A program made the position numbers and the translations under genes. The notes below the pieces were generated by a model that saw only the letters and a program-made list of their open reading frames with translations, had not been told where the DNA came from and searched no databases. A DNA stretch of 64,000 nt from Zygnema cylindricum (taxonomy: Eukaryota; Streptophyta; Zygnematophyceae; Zygnematales; Zygnemataceae), in assembly GCA_037447655.1 (NCBI GenBank), contig JBBHKE010001855.1, positions 358,001 through 422,000 on the forward strand, given 5' to 3'. Numbering within the stretch: the first letter of the stretch is position 1; every line of letters starts with the position of its first letter. Positions 32,691 to 43,183 of the stretch are shown here, piece by piece.

Positions 32691-33653
32691 ATATCGAAGG
32701 ACTCTTTTAGCTGCCTCCTAATCTTTCTTATTTGGAGCATTTAGACTTGTACTCAACACTCCTACAGCTGTAGCTAAATTCGACCGGGTACAATTTATAA
32801 AATAGATTAGGCTTCCCACTACTTGCCTGTAAGGAATAGTTTGCTTGAACTTATGATCTTCATGACTTAATTCCTCATCTAAGACTATGACTCCTTCTTC
32901 CTCACTCCCCTCACTTCCCTTCTTTAACTTCATTGGAGTTGTACAACTATTAGCTTTATCCATATGAATTTTTTCCAGCATGTTCCCTATTGCTTCATTT
33001 TGAGTCAATCTTATAATCTTTATTTCTTAGTCTCTTTCTACTTGAATTCCCAAAATATATTTTGCTTCTCCCATATCCTTCATTTCAAATCTCCCTTTAA
33101 GATCAATTTTCAGTTTATTTGTTTTTTCCATTGATTTACTTGAAACAAATAAATCATCAACATAAATTGCAATAAATATAATACCTTCCTCATCTTCAAA
33201 AACATAGATTGAGTGATCCGAGCTGATCCGGATATATCCTTGACCGGTAAGAAACTCATCAAGTTTCTTATTCCACTGTCGAGGCGCCGGTTTTAAAGCG
33301 TAAAGTGATTTAATCAGCCGGTATACCTTACTCTCCTCTCCTTCCTCCACAAATCCTTCGGGTTGTCGCATGATAATCTCCTCTTCTAATTCTCCATGCA
33401 AAAAGGATGTCTTGATGTCCATCTGGTGCACCTCCAAGTCTTTCGCTGCTGCTAGACTGAGAAGTATGTGGACGGAGGGAAATATGACGACCGGGGCAAA
33501 GGTTTCCTCGTAGTCGATTCCTTCTTTCTATGTAAATCCTTTTGCCACTAATCGGGCTTTGTAACGCTCAATGGTGTTATCTGGGTTCAGTTTTAATTTG
33601 AAAACCCACTTACAACCGATAGGTTTTCGGTTAGGTGGACAGTCCACCAGCTC
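32691..33653 (-). pseudogene. pol: Reverse transcriptase of CopG
   Basis: The frame 33027-33437 reads VHQMDIKTSFLHGELEEEII, KSLYALKPAPRQWNKKLDEF, FIAIYVDDLFVSSKS (catalytic YVDD intact) and MKDMGEAKYILGIQVERD. The end (32718-33008) has TIPYRQVVGSLIYFINCTRS. Upstream, 33440-33653 gives KPIGCKWVFKLKLNPDNTIE and YKARLVAKGFT, then a TAG where CAG is expected. Stops at 33030 and 33530 split the domain. It is the most complete reverse transcriptase here and a good query for the helper family. Confidence 0.94.
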
Positions 33654-34880
33654 TTAAGTATCGGGTGCCATAATTGAGGCCATCTCCTCATTGATGGCTG
33701 TCTTCCACCGGTTTCCTTTTGGACACGTCATCGCCTCTCCATAAGTCTGAGGTTCATTTTGATGAGATAGTTTTGTTACCTTATTATTAACCTGTTTTTC
33801 TTGTAATCTTTTGCTACTTCTCCTACCCCCCTCAAAATCTAAGGCCGGAATAGATGGTTCTCGTGGATTCTTTCGAACAATCTCGGCTTCTCCCCTATCC
33901 CTTAATTTTGAATCAATTTCCATCACGTCTTCTGCTTCTGGTAGAGTTGTCAGAAGAGTTTTCGCAGCCGAGTCCTTTTCGGTCTAATTTGTACCCGCAA
34001 GAATGTCATCTTCTCTAAAACCCGGATAGTTAGGAAGTTCAAAGTCATCGGAATTTTCTGACTCAAATCTGATTTTTACTGACTTTGTATACTTGAAGGG
34101 ATCCACGGACTTTCCTTCATCCATAACTACTAGATGATTTATTAAGATTATATCTTCCCTTTTTAGATCATAAACTCTATATCCTTTAACATCCTCATCA
34201 TATCCTAATAACTATACCGGTTTTCCTTTAGGATCTAGCTTCTAATTAGACCGATCCGTATCTAGAGTGAATACTAGACTACCGAAAACCTTTAAGTGAG
34301 ATATGTCTGGTTTTCAGCCGGTCCATTTCTCATAAGGTGTTTGATCTTTTATAGCTGAGGTAAGAACTCTATTTTTGAGGTAATTAGCGCAGTTAATTGC
34401 ATCTGCCCAAAACCTTTTTCCTATCTTCTTATCTGACAACATACTTATAGCACTATCACTCAGTGTCCTATTTAATCGTTCAGCTACCCCATTTTGTTAC
34501 GGGTTTTTCTAGAACTAACTTTTGGTGTTGAACTCCATCTTCCCTCAGAAAATCCTAAAATTTGTTACAAGTATACTCTCCACCATTGTCACTCCTTACT
34601 CTCTTGATTGGAGTTTCATAGAGTTTTTCGCTCCATGCTTTATATTGTCCAAAACAATCTTGAGATTTTGACTTGTTTTTCAAAAAATACACCCTGGAAT
34701 ACGAGACCAATCATTAGTGATAGTCATCATAAATCTCTTCCCCCCCCGGTGAGGGCACTTTGGCCGGTCCCCAAATATTTGTGTGTACTATATCTAGAAT
34801 TTTTTCTCCCCTATAGGTGGCTGTTTTGGGAAGGGGCAATCTGTGTGCTTTACCTTGAGCACATTCACTACAATCACTTA
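33654..34880 (-). pseudogene. pol: Integrase and linker of CopG
   Basis: 33654-33926 is the linker (FEGGRRSSKRLQEKQVNNKV, then YGEAMTCPKGNRWKTAINEE). Further up, broken frames read RVYDLKREDIILINH, DISHLKVFGSLVFTLDTDRS, TPYEKWTG and NCANYLKNRVLTSAIK, all C-terminal integrase motifs. The middle part around the third catalytic residue (ERLNRTL, near 34475) is present, while the part with the first two Asp (34600-34880) is frameshifted. Same order as in Cop1 at 2431-3330. Confidence 0.88.
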
Positions 34881-35517
34881 GATTCTCACTCTCACGGAAC
34901 TAAATTCCTTCCACCACTCCCATCATTTTCATCTCTCTTAGCTTATCTAGATTCACATGCCCAAGCTTCTTATGCCACATCATTATATCATGAACACCAA
35001 CATAATAAAGTTTTTTCTTTTCATTGCTTAAAATCAGCCTAAACATCCCTTGGCTACCTTTTTCAGCAGTGAAATAAACTTCCTCCTCAAAACTAGCAGT
35101 AAAGACTCCTTTCCTAGTGCTAGTATCAAAACCCTTATCATCTAATACAGACGTAGAGATGAGGTTTTTGTTCAGCTCTGGAATAAACAATACATCGGAG
35201 AATGTAACTATGGATGTCTTTCCTTCTACCAACACTTTCATATCTACCGATCCTACAAGAGTAGTAGTGACTATCCTCCCATCTCGGTACTCTATCTCTA
35301 CGGTGGAAATCTTTCTTATCTTAGTGAACAGGTGTTTATCCTTACACATGTGCATGGAGGCACCTGAATCTACAATACAGCCAGCTTCACCTTTCAATCC
35401 ACTGAAAGCACATTTATGCTTTCGTGGAATTTCTACCTCGTTTGTCGCGTCCAACTCCTCATCCAGTAGGAGCTCATCGTCCTTGTCTTCGGATTCCACC
35501 TCATGTACCTGTGTCAT
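34881..35517 (-). pseudogene. pol: Aspartic protease and GAG-pre-integrase of CopG
   Basis: An open frame of 205 codons with IPRKHKCAFSGLKGEAGCIV then DSGASMHMCKDKHLFTKI; the catalytic DSGAS is intact. It continues with DVLFIPELNKNLISTSVLDD and MMWHKKLGHVNLDKLREMKM, the His pair of the GAG-pre-integrase zinc site. The stretch IPRKHKCAFS before the active site is the motif retained in the shortened ORFs at 42421 and 45450. This is the best conserved frame of the element. Confidence 0.92.
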
Positions 35518-35822
35518 AAGGGCATTTTTCTTTCCTCTCGGGGTTCCACCGGTCTACCCCTCCTTTAACCAAAGCTCGGTTTGTTTAGTGCACTCCGCCA
35601 TATAGTGCCCTAGTTTCTTATAGAAATGACATAAATCCTTGGGAGCCCTTGGTCCGAACTCGTCGGTCTGATTTTTTTGCTCCCCACCTCCGTAATTTCC
35701 GACCGGTCTCTAGGAATCCTTGTTCCTCCAGTCGGTCCCAGGTGTGAAGGCTTGCCCACTCTTTCCTCCCCTTCGGATCTCAATCGTATTCTCTCGAATT
35801 AAGGGATCCGCCAGAATTTATG
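35518..35822 (-). pseudogene. gag: C-terminal gag of CopG, truncated
   Basis: Minus-strand pieces read a zinc knuckle with one Cys lost (CHFYKKLGHYMAEC near 35602-35630) and, upstream, ENTIEIRRGGKSGQAFTPGT then DWRN, matching RESTLELRRGSERV and GDWRKRD of the copy at 42.1 kb. Homology ends at 35822 where another LTR begins. The front of gag and the 5' LTR are missing. Confidence 0.8.
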
Positions 35823-36490
35823 TGTTGGATTTACACGATCTTTGGCGATTTATTTGTACTGGTAGACTTTCACAATTCTAATATTTGTGACATGACGTGA
35901 CGCGACGAATCGAATTGTATAGATTGTGACGACGATTTCGCCAACCTTATTTTACAGATTGTGTTAGAAGCGAGGAGCGGCACATTGTGGTGGAAACCGA
36001 CAAATGGCAACATCTCATTGCACCACTTATTAAGGCATTTCATCACAAGATGACACACAGGATGATATATAGTGCAGCAAGGCATCTAAAATAATTATCT
36101 CATAGAAATGTCATGCATAACACTCTCAGACTGAGAATACTCTAAGGATTCATAGAGGAAAGCATATACTTTATTTGATCGGAACTCTTTGTACATTCTT
36201 TATTAGGAACCTCATCATAGAACATAGAAAGAGAATTCAACTTTATTAAGGATAGTCCGTAGGAACATTTGTATTCCAATCGGGGCTCACTTTGGCTTAC
36301 GCCTTGTGGCCCTTTGAATATAACTACATTTCTCAAGCTAGCTAAACCTGTCTAATCTATTGGTTTGTTTCTATGCCTCTTCCATTACTATCTACTTAGT
36401 GGTTCGTACATGCTAAGTTTTGTTCTGTATAGATTTCATGTGTGTATAAGTTGGGTGCGCACTGGCTTATATGACCCTGTAACACTATCA
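35823..36490 (+). repeat. Left LTR of El-D
   Basis: It starts TGTTGGATTTACACGATC and ends ACACTATCA. It matches 47992-48681 along its length, with about one difference in ten. Confidence 0.88.
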
Positions 36491-36503
36491 GGTTAAGGGC
36501 CCA
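36491..36503 (+). promoter_or_regulatory. Primer-binding site of El-D, one base changed
   Basis: GGTTAAGGGCCCA follows the LTR. Only one base differs from the half-tRNA site of Cop1 and NestA, so this unrelated LTR family uses the same primer class. Confidence 0.65.
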
Positions 36504-37459
36504 CAACCCTTGCCTAAAATATTCTAACTAGCTAGCAAAAAGGGAGTTGAGCCGAAAAGAGTCTAACTAGCTAGCTAATAGGGAGTTGAGCCGAAAAGAG
36601 TCTTGCAGATCCGTGGAACGACTCTAATGAAACCGAGTTTGCTTCCTTTAGAGACACTAGCAGCAAGGACGAAAGAGGACCAGATGCTTAGAGAGAGAAA
36701 GAGAGAGAGATTTTTAGCATCAGACACTTCATGTGTGAATGGGTTACAAGGAATCCAAGTGAGAGGAGTTAGACAGCAGGAGGATTTGGTGCAAAGATTG
36801 AGGTGCTAAAGAACCTCATGATGAAACAGTAAATCAGCAAAGTGACAACGAAGGCACATATTTCCCACCTCACTAGTCTACTAGACGAAGCCGATGGTAT
36901 CGGGCTTCAAATCTTAGAGGATGAAAGAACGTTGCTACTAATCCTACCCCCCCTTGGATGACATCAAGAGTAATCTTACAAGGTCATACAGAAATCGGAG
37001 GACATGGACGTGGAGCGAAGCAATGATCGCAGTGTTGGAATCTGTTTCTAACAACACCGAGGTGTCACAGATCGATAAGGATTCCAGGATCCCCCAAGAG
37101 CCTGCAAACAACCGAGGAGAAGACGGAGTTAGAAGTCAAAAGTGTTACCGAGGAGAAGACGGAGTCAGAAGTCAAAAGTGTGATAGACAAAAGAGTTTCC
37201 CCCACACTGAAAAGCAGGAGTATCTCTTAGAGGCATGCATCTAACATGCAAGGAGGGAGGTTGTCAGAGTGTCACAGGAAACCCAAAAAATGAAGACGAA
37301 GGTGGCCAATGCAACTCGCCCACACAACATAGAGATTTGACCGAATCCGAAGACTGCACATTTAACTACAACAACCAATTTAGAAAAATTGAACTCACAC
37401 CTAGTAAGGAAAGTGAGGATGGGTTCATTGGGTTTGCTGCAGCTGCAACAGGAATGTAG
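36504..37459 (+). pseudogene. gag: Gag-like region of El-D
   Basis: Not firmly identified. Broken frames have the layout of a copia Gag: a helical part (KAHISHLTSLLDEADGIGLQ), a remnant of the PPS/PPL capsid motif (PPLDDIKSNLTRSYRNRRTW near 36950) and a possible zinc-knuckle relic (TCKEGGCQSV near 37238). A short duplication repeats RGEDGVRSQKC twice (37112-37180). About four frame changes are needed. Position right after the primer site supports gag. Confidence 0.5.
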
Positions 37460-40158
37460 AGATCAGAGGCCTAGTCGAGGATGGGTTCATTGGGTTTGCT
37501 GCAAAGCCAAGTATTATGGCTCACCGCAACAGTAAGGCTGAGATTGGAGGACCAGTCGCAAATTTTGAGAACCGGCGCAGCTACAACACTACAGAGGGCT
37601 TCTACTCCAAAATAGACAAACGGAGAGATGCGCGAAATTTGCAAATAGATGGCAGAAGATCAAAGTGTTAGTCTACACACAAAATTTGGCCCGATATCAA
37701 AAATTACAAAGAAAGCGCGGTCACACGAGGAGTGTCATTTCAGAATGACAAGCAAGGAAAGAGTGGGAGGAGAGAGGCGTGGATGAAAATAGGGGAGCAC
37801 ATACCAAAGAGCCCTCGCCATCAAGTGGCAAAGATTAGACGGCCCCAACACCATGCATTAGAAGACCAGATCCAACCGCAAAAGTCTTCACCACCAACGT
37901 CACCAAATTCCGAAAAGGAATCTAAGGTCTGTGAACGGAGAAACTTGTCAAAAATAGAGAAACCAAGGAACAAAACCAGAGAAAGAGTCAGTAAAATAAC
38001 TCTTAGCGGAAAAATGGTAATGGACGGTGGCAAGTCAATTGTTTTATTAGAAGTTATAATATTTAAACAAGAAGTCAGTAGTCAGAATCTGAAGCAAGTT
38101 GCAAAGCAAGTTTATAGAGAAACATTGTAGATTGGTAAACAAGATTCAATAAAAGACAGAAAAAGTGTGAAAACTCTCATAAATAGAGGTCAGAGGACTC
38201 ACCAAGTTGAAAGGACCAATCAAAGGTACATGAGGAGTAGTGATGTTAGAGGTAGTCACTAGGCTACAAGCGGTCATATGAACTAAGTTAACGTTCACAT
38301 AGACCAAGGCAAGGAAAACGGAAAGGTCGCCTGCAAAATAGAATCCAAGAGGGTCAGATCCATCACATCCACCTAGGTAGAGGAAACAAAGGGGAGGCCG
38401 AAAGGAGAGAGAAGTACAAGAAGAGAAATCACAAACATTTATAGGGGAGAGAGGAAAGAGAGTCACTACAGAGACTATAAGGGAATCAAAGGAGAAACAT
38501 TACAAATGTAGTAACTAGAAACCGATTAAAAACTTATCGTGCATCCAGCAGTAGTGGGAGTCACACAGTCAACAACAAAGTAACAGTGGACTCACCAAAA
38601 GGAAATCACATCGAGAAGGAGACTCCAAGGATACGCCCGATAAGTCAGCGGCACAAGGCCACCCGTAAAGCCACCATCCCCAGTGAAAGCACTTGCCGTA
38701 CTACCGAACGGTCATAGATTGGAGGACCACGAATCAAAGGAGCCGAATATGCGACAAAAATGAGCAGTGGCTTAGAAAAGGTAATCTTGCAAAGAAACAT
38801 TTTGAGAGGAAATATGCAAAAGACAGTCATTGAGAAAGTAAAAGGGACAGTAATCAAAACTGGAGAGCATTCAGATGTTCAACCACCTGATGCATCAGTG
38901 CTATCAGCTGAAGAGGAGACAATGGGAAAAGACTTACCATGCCTCCTACCGAGAAAATTGAGGATTGGCTGAAGGCCAAATCCACTCCCAAAGGCGAATT
39001 TGAAGGAGTTCCACCTCTAAGAAGAACTCCTACAGCTAGAAGAAGGCAAGTTCTGCAAATTGGAGAGAAAAATGGGAAAGGTAAAAAAACGACAAGGACG
39101 TAGTCATAAAGGAAAGCACAGACCAGATTATAAAATTAGTGCCTGTCAGTGAGGACCTTACAAAACTCTCCAGCTCACAGTGTGTGAGCAACATACAATA
39201 GAAGCAGAGCAAAGACACCGAAGGAAGGGAGAAACCTTACCAAGTGTTAAGAGGGAGTTCAAAGCCAATGGGAGAAAATTCGAGGAGAATACACATGGGC
39301 AACTTCACAGCGCCGGTGAAACTCGAACGTGTCAAAGAAAGCATCACCTCAGTGAGTATGGCAGCAGGAGAAGAACTGAAGGTTGCGACTTGCAAAGTTA
39401 AAACATACAAAGATACATTGTTGACCAGAACTAAGAAAGTGGGACAGATTGGATGTGAAGGAAGGAACTCTCACCCTCAATGTCAAGAATGTTCTCCCAA
39501 ACCACTCACTTCAAGGAATCCATTCAACCGAAACACTGGAGGTCACGATCAGAACTAGAGAGCGCCTGGAAAAGCCAAACACATTGGAAGGCATGATGGG
39601 AAAAGAGGAAGTCGTTAGTATCAAATTCACAAATCTGTATGTCAAAATTAGGTCAAAGTCTAATTTCGCAGAGCACAAAATTGGAGGATTAAACTTAACA
39701 GCTAACAAGAAAACATCAGATAGAATCGAAAGGTCAAAGGAGTCTAAGCTAAAAGGGACTCAAAGACATCATACCCTGACACCTCAAGAGTAGTGACAAA
39801 TAAAATAGTGAACAAAGAGTCACACAAACAACGAGTTTCAAAAGAAAAGCAAGAAAGGGATCGGAGAGATGTAGAATTGAAAGAGCTAAAGAGTCGAGGA
39901 AATTCTTACCTCAGAAAATTCCGGAACAATAAGACTGCCACAGGTTGGAAAATCCTACGTAAGACTACAACGGAAGCAGTGGCTAGGCGAAAGGAAAGAA
40001 GAATTCCAGATGCCATTAAGACGAACCTAAGCCTTAGACTTCAAAAAGGCGTGCTAAGACATGGCAGCCTGAGGAGAAAGGAGGAATTAGATGAAAACCT
40101 AAAAGGAGAAACCAGACAGGAAAAATCCAATGGACAAATTGAACTTGGACACGCAAGA
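37460..40158 (+). other. Lys/Glu/Arg-rich frames replacing pol in El-D
   Basis: Consecutive purine-rich open stretches (37732-38130, 38760-38972, 39244-39558, 39449-39793, 39793-40158) encode highly charged, low-complexity peptides such as KQERDRRDVELKELKSRG and RKERRIPDAIKTNLS. No protease, integrase, reverse transcriptase or RNase H motif was found over 2.7 kb. The layout resembles NestA, where a basic ORF follows gag, but there is no clear sequence match. It could be a decayed accessory ORF or non-coding spacer of an element moved in trans. Confidence 0.5.
40154..40158. other. Probable target duplication of the tandem array, left (CAAGA)
   Basis: It precedes LTR-a; 47375-47379 after LTR-c is CAAGT, four of five identical. 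This suggests the whole array entered as, or grew within, one insertion. Confidence 0.65.
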
Positions 40159-41313
40159 TGTTGATATTTGGGTATTTTCTAAGTCTTTACTAGATAGAAA
40201 AAGAGTAGATGGCAGTCTGCCTCCGACTCCCTTCTCCAAGCCCCCACACTTGTTGTAGTCACCAAAGGCTAGGTAGGGTGATAGACCCATGGCTGCCTAA
40301 AGCTTTGTAGCAGACAGGTAGCACAAAATAGATGGGTGTACCAAAATTATTGACGGACCGAAGAATTGATTATGCAACCTGCCGTCCGTCAATATAGCCG
40401 TTAGCTTTGTCCGTTTAGTCTAGGACTAGTGCTAAGACATATAGGGTTTTATAATTATTTAAATATGTACGAGTAGACGAATTCATTTAACGACGCGAAT
40501 AGATTCTTAGTACATAGAAACAGTTTTACGGTTTACGCGAAACAAATACCGCGCATTTGTTTCGACGGCGAAACAAATACCGCGCACATATTTTCGACGG
40601 GTAAGAATGAATACCGGATTTAATCGACGGTCGTGGTGCTAGCCGAGATTCCGGAATGGCCGCTTTGGCGTTTTCTGACGCCGCCACTCCGGATGACACG
40701 TAGAAATGCGTTGGAGGATTGCACAATCTCCGGAGCGCAAGATAACAAGTTTGGATGTGACATTTGTCACCTGTATGGTCCTGCCGTACAGTTGCCGTAC
40801 TGAAAGTACTCCGGCGCCTGTACTTTTATGTACGGTACAGTCTTGTGATTGGCGCCGTACCTTAGTAGAAGGGGTTAAGAGAGGGACTAGGACTTAGAAT
40901 ATTTCTGGTAGGTAGGTGACTCTCCCAGAGAGCACCTTGTATAAATAGGAAACTTTGGCCAGCCATAACAATCAACTCAGTTGACCAAATTCAGTGATTC
41001 TTTTGGCTGCGGACTCACGAGAGTCCAGGCTACACAACGGTGTAGTCGGTCAGAGTGTTTGCTTGCCAGGGTGGTTGCATTTATAAGGGAAGGTCAAAGT
41101 GGGTGAATGTGTCCAAATCTCATATTCTAACTTTGCATTCTCTGGTGGAACTGAGCACACAAAAAGTCTTATTTCACAAGGGTGAAGTTGTTATGGAGTT
41201 TGATTCTCAAGGGGTCAATCATTTGGGTTTATATAAACTTAGAGTCAGCACTATCTAGATTAGCTTCTTTTGATCTGCGAATTTTGTGTGGCAATGGAGC
41301 CCATAGAATTTCA
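40159..41313 (+). repeat. LTR-a of MiniT
   Basis: Starts TGTTGATATTTGGG, ends TTTCA. It has a TATA box (TGTATAAATAGG, 40939-40948), a cluster of GTAC cores at 40788-40850, and a hairpin with arms TTGACGGAC (40350-40358) and GTCCGTCAA (40384-40392). The gag ATG (41293) lies 21 bases before its end. Confidence 0.9.
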
Positions 41314-43155
41314 GGTTATGGGCCCACCATCTAGGGTGCCTATGTTTTCGATGGAACAAACTTCACTTATAGGGCGTTTACAATGGAGGGATTGCTTTTC
41401 GAGAAGCACTTATGGGGAATTGTTTCGGGACAAGTGAGGTGTCCACCGCCGGGCTTTGGAGGAGCTCACTATGGGGAATCATCTGGGGCTGCCCAGAAAA
41501 CCAACCGGAGTTCAGATGCAACGGAAGGTGAATGGAAAATCATTACGGTGGAAAGGGATATAAGGGAGAAGGATAAAGGGACACCTATGGTGAGGGGAGC
41601 TAGGCTCTCGGCTACGGTTCCACTTGTGGGGGTTATAACTGAACTAAAAACTGAAGAAAATGATAGTAATATTTGGGAATATAAAAACACTATAGCAAAA
41701 CATCTCATACTTAGATATGTGTCTAAGTCCATAGCTATCACTCTTTTAAGTCTAATCAAGTCTTCAAAGATATGGGAAGCACTAATTCAGATTTACAAGA
41801 GTGAGACTATACAGAGGCAGCAGTTAGTAAAACAAGAAATAGAGGCCTATGTTTATAAAGGCGGTAGTATGATAGAGTTTTGCAATGATATTGCTGCGTT
41901 ATATGTTGAGCTTGCTAGTGCGGGATATGTAGAACTTGAGGAGAGAAAGATTAATACACTAATCATGAAACTCCCTGATGAGTACGAAGACATCATTTAG
42001 CGTATGCAGGGAATGGATGGCTCTTCATGGACTTGGAGCATCACCATGGGGATAATACTAGTGAGGGAAAGCACCTTGGAGCTTCGTAGGGGAAGTGAGA
42101 GGGTGATTGCATTTACAACTGGTGGTGACTGGCGGAAGCGTGATGAGAGGAACGGCGGTGACGAGCGGAAGCGTGATGAGAGGAAGAAAGACAAAGGTAA
42201 ACCTTATCGGAACTTTGGTGGAAAGAGAGGGAGAAGAAAAGAAATGGGAGCCTTGGAAAAAGGGGTTTGCTTCTTTTGTAGAGAACTCCGTCACCATATG
42301 GAGGAGTGTCCTCGTTTGGAATAACTTAGAAGTTTGGGTGTGAAAGAGGAGAAAGAGGATGAAGAAATCTTAGAGCTTTTTCACATCGGTAGAATAGAGA
42401 AGAGAGAAAAGTACACAGAAATTCCTAGAAGGCAACAGTGTGCTTTTGGAGATATAAGGGAAGTAAAGAGAGGGGAGGCACTTGAGGATGCCAACGACTG
42501 TAGAGTGGATGACTTAGAAATGCGAAAGTCAGATCTAGGATCCATAAGTGAAAATGGGAAAGGTAAAATTAATGAGGATAATTTTATAGATAATTGGGAA
42601 ACAGAAAACTGGTTGCAAAGGGAGACTTCAACGGATTCCGAGGAAAGGGGAGAAGTGAAACTCAAAGGTGTTTTAAAGGATAGGGGAGAAGAGGAATATT
42701 TAATGAGAGGTTTAGGGGAGGAGAAATATTTATTGGGAATAAATTTAGAAAGTGAGAGTGGAAAGAAATCCATGGGAGGGAGAGAGGAAACTTCATGTTT
42801 TGGGGATAATGGGTTTGACATCACTAAAGGGAGTGATGAAATTTATGAAGGTGTGCTTGTAAAAGGGTTAGCCTCAGAGTGTGTGTTGCAGATTGGAGAT
42901 GGGGCTGGTTGTTTGAATTGTCAGAGGGAAAGTGGATTTAGTGTGGATGGAAAAGAGATGAGGTGGATAAAATCTTTGCTCGGATTTATGAAAAGTGGGA
43001 TGCTAAATGAAATGTGCGATGCAATTATTATTTCATTTCATTTAATGCATTGTTTTAAATACGAGAGTATTTTTTTTAAGTTATATAAAAAGAAAAAGAA
43101 AAGAAAAACGAAAAAGATAAGGGAGTGTTTTGTTTATTTTGTTTGTAAGAGTTGA
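41293..43155 (+). pseudogene. Gag-minipol fusion ORF, MiniT unit 1
   Basis: From 41383 to 43155 one frame is broken only by TAG at 41998-42000 and TAA at 42322-42324. The LTR-located ATG at 41293 is separated by a 2-base insertion near 41348. Order: Gag (LLFEKHLWGIVSGQVRCP; EIEAYVYKGGSMIEFCND), a basic repeat (DERNGGDERKRDER), zinc knuckle CFFCRELRHHMEEC, IPRRQQCAFG (42421-42450, preceding the protease site in CopG), an acidic linker, EEKYLLGINLES (42718, end of reverse transcriptase), then DITKGSD, VLQIGDG and EMRWIKSLL (42817-42981, RNase H pieces). Protease, integrase and catalytic motifs are absent. Gag probably functions; the islands are relics or spacers. Confidence 0.85.
41314..41327 (+). 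promoter_or_regulatory. Primer-binding site of the first MiniT unit
   Basis: GGTTATGGGCCCAC follows LTR-a and lies in the gag frame (EFQVMGPP). Confidence 0.78.
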
Positions 43156-43172
43156 AAGGAAGTCGACTAGAA

Positions 43173-43183
43173 AATAAGGGGAG
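43173..43183 (+). promoter_or_regulatory. Polypurine tract, MiniT unit 1
   Basis: AATAAGGGGAG directly precedes LTR-b. Confidence 0.8.

Noticed and set aside
34608-35042. Plus-strand 144-codon frame
   Set aside because: It is antisense to the integrase and protease of CopG.
41293-43155. A functional protease or reverse transcriptase in the MiniT ORF
   Set aside because: DSGAS, YVDD, the integrase triad and the RNase H Glu motif are all absent; only non-catalytic islands remain.
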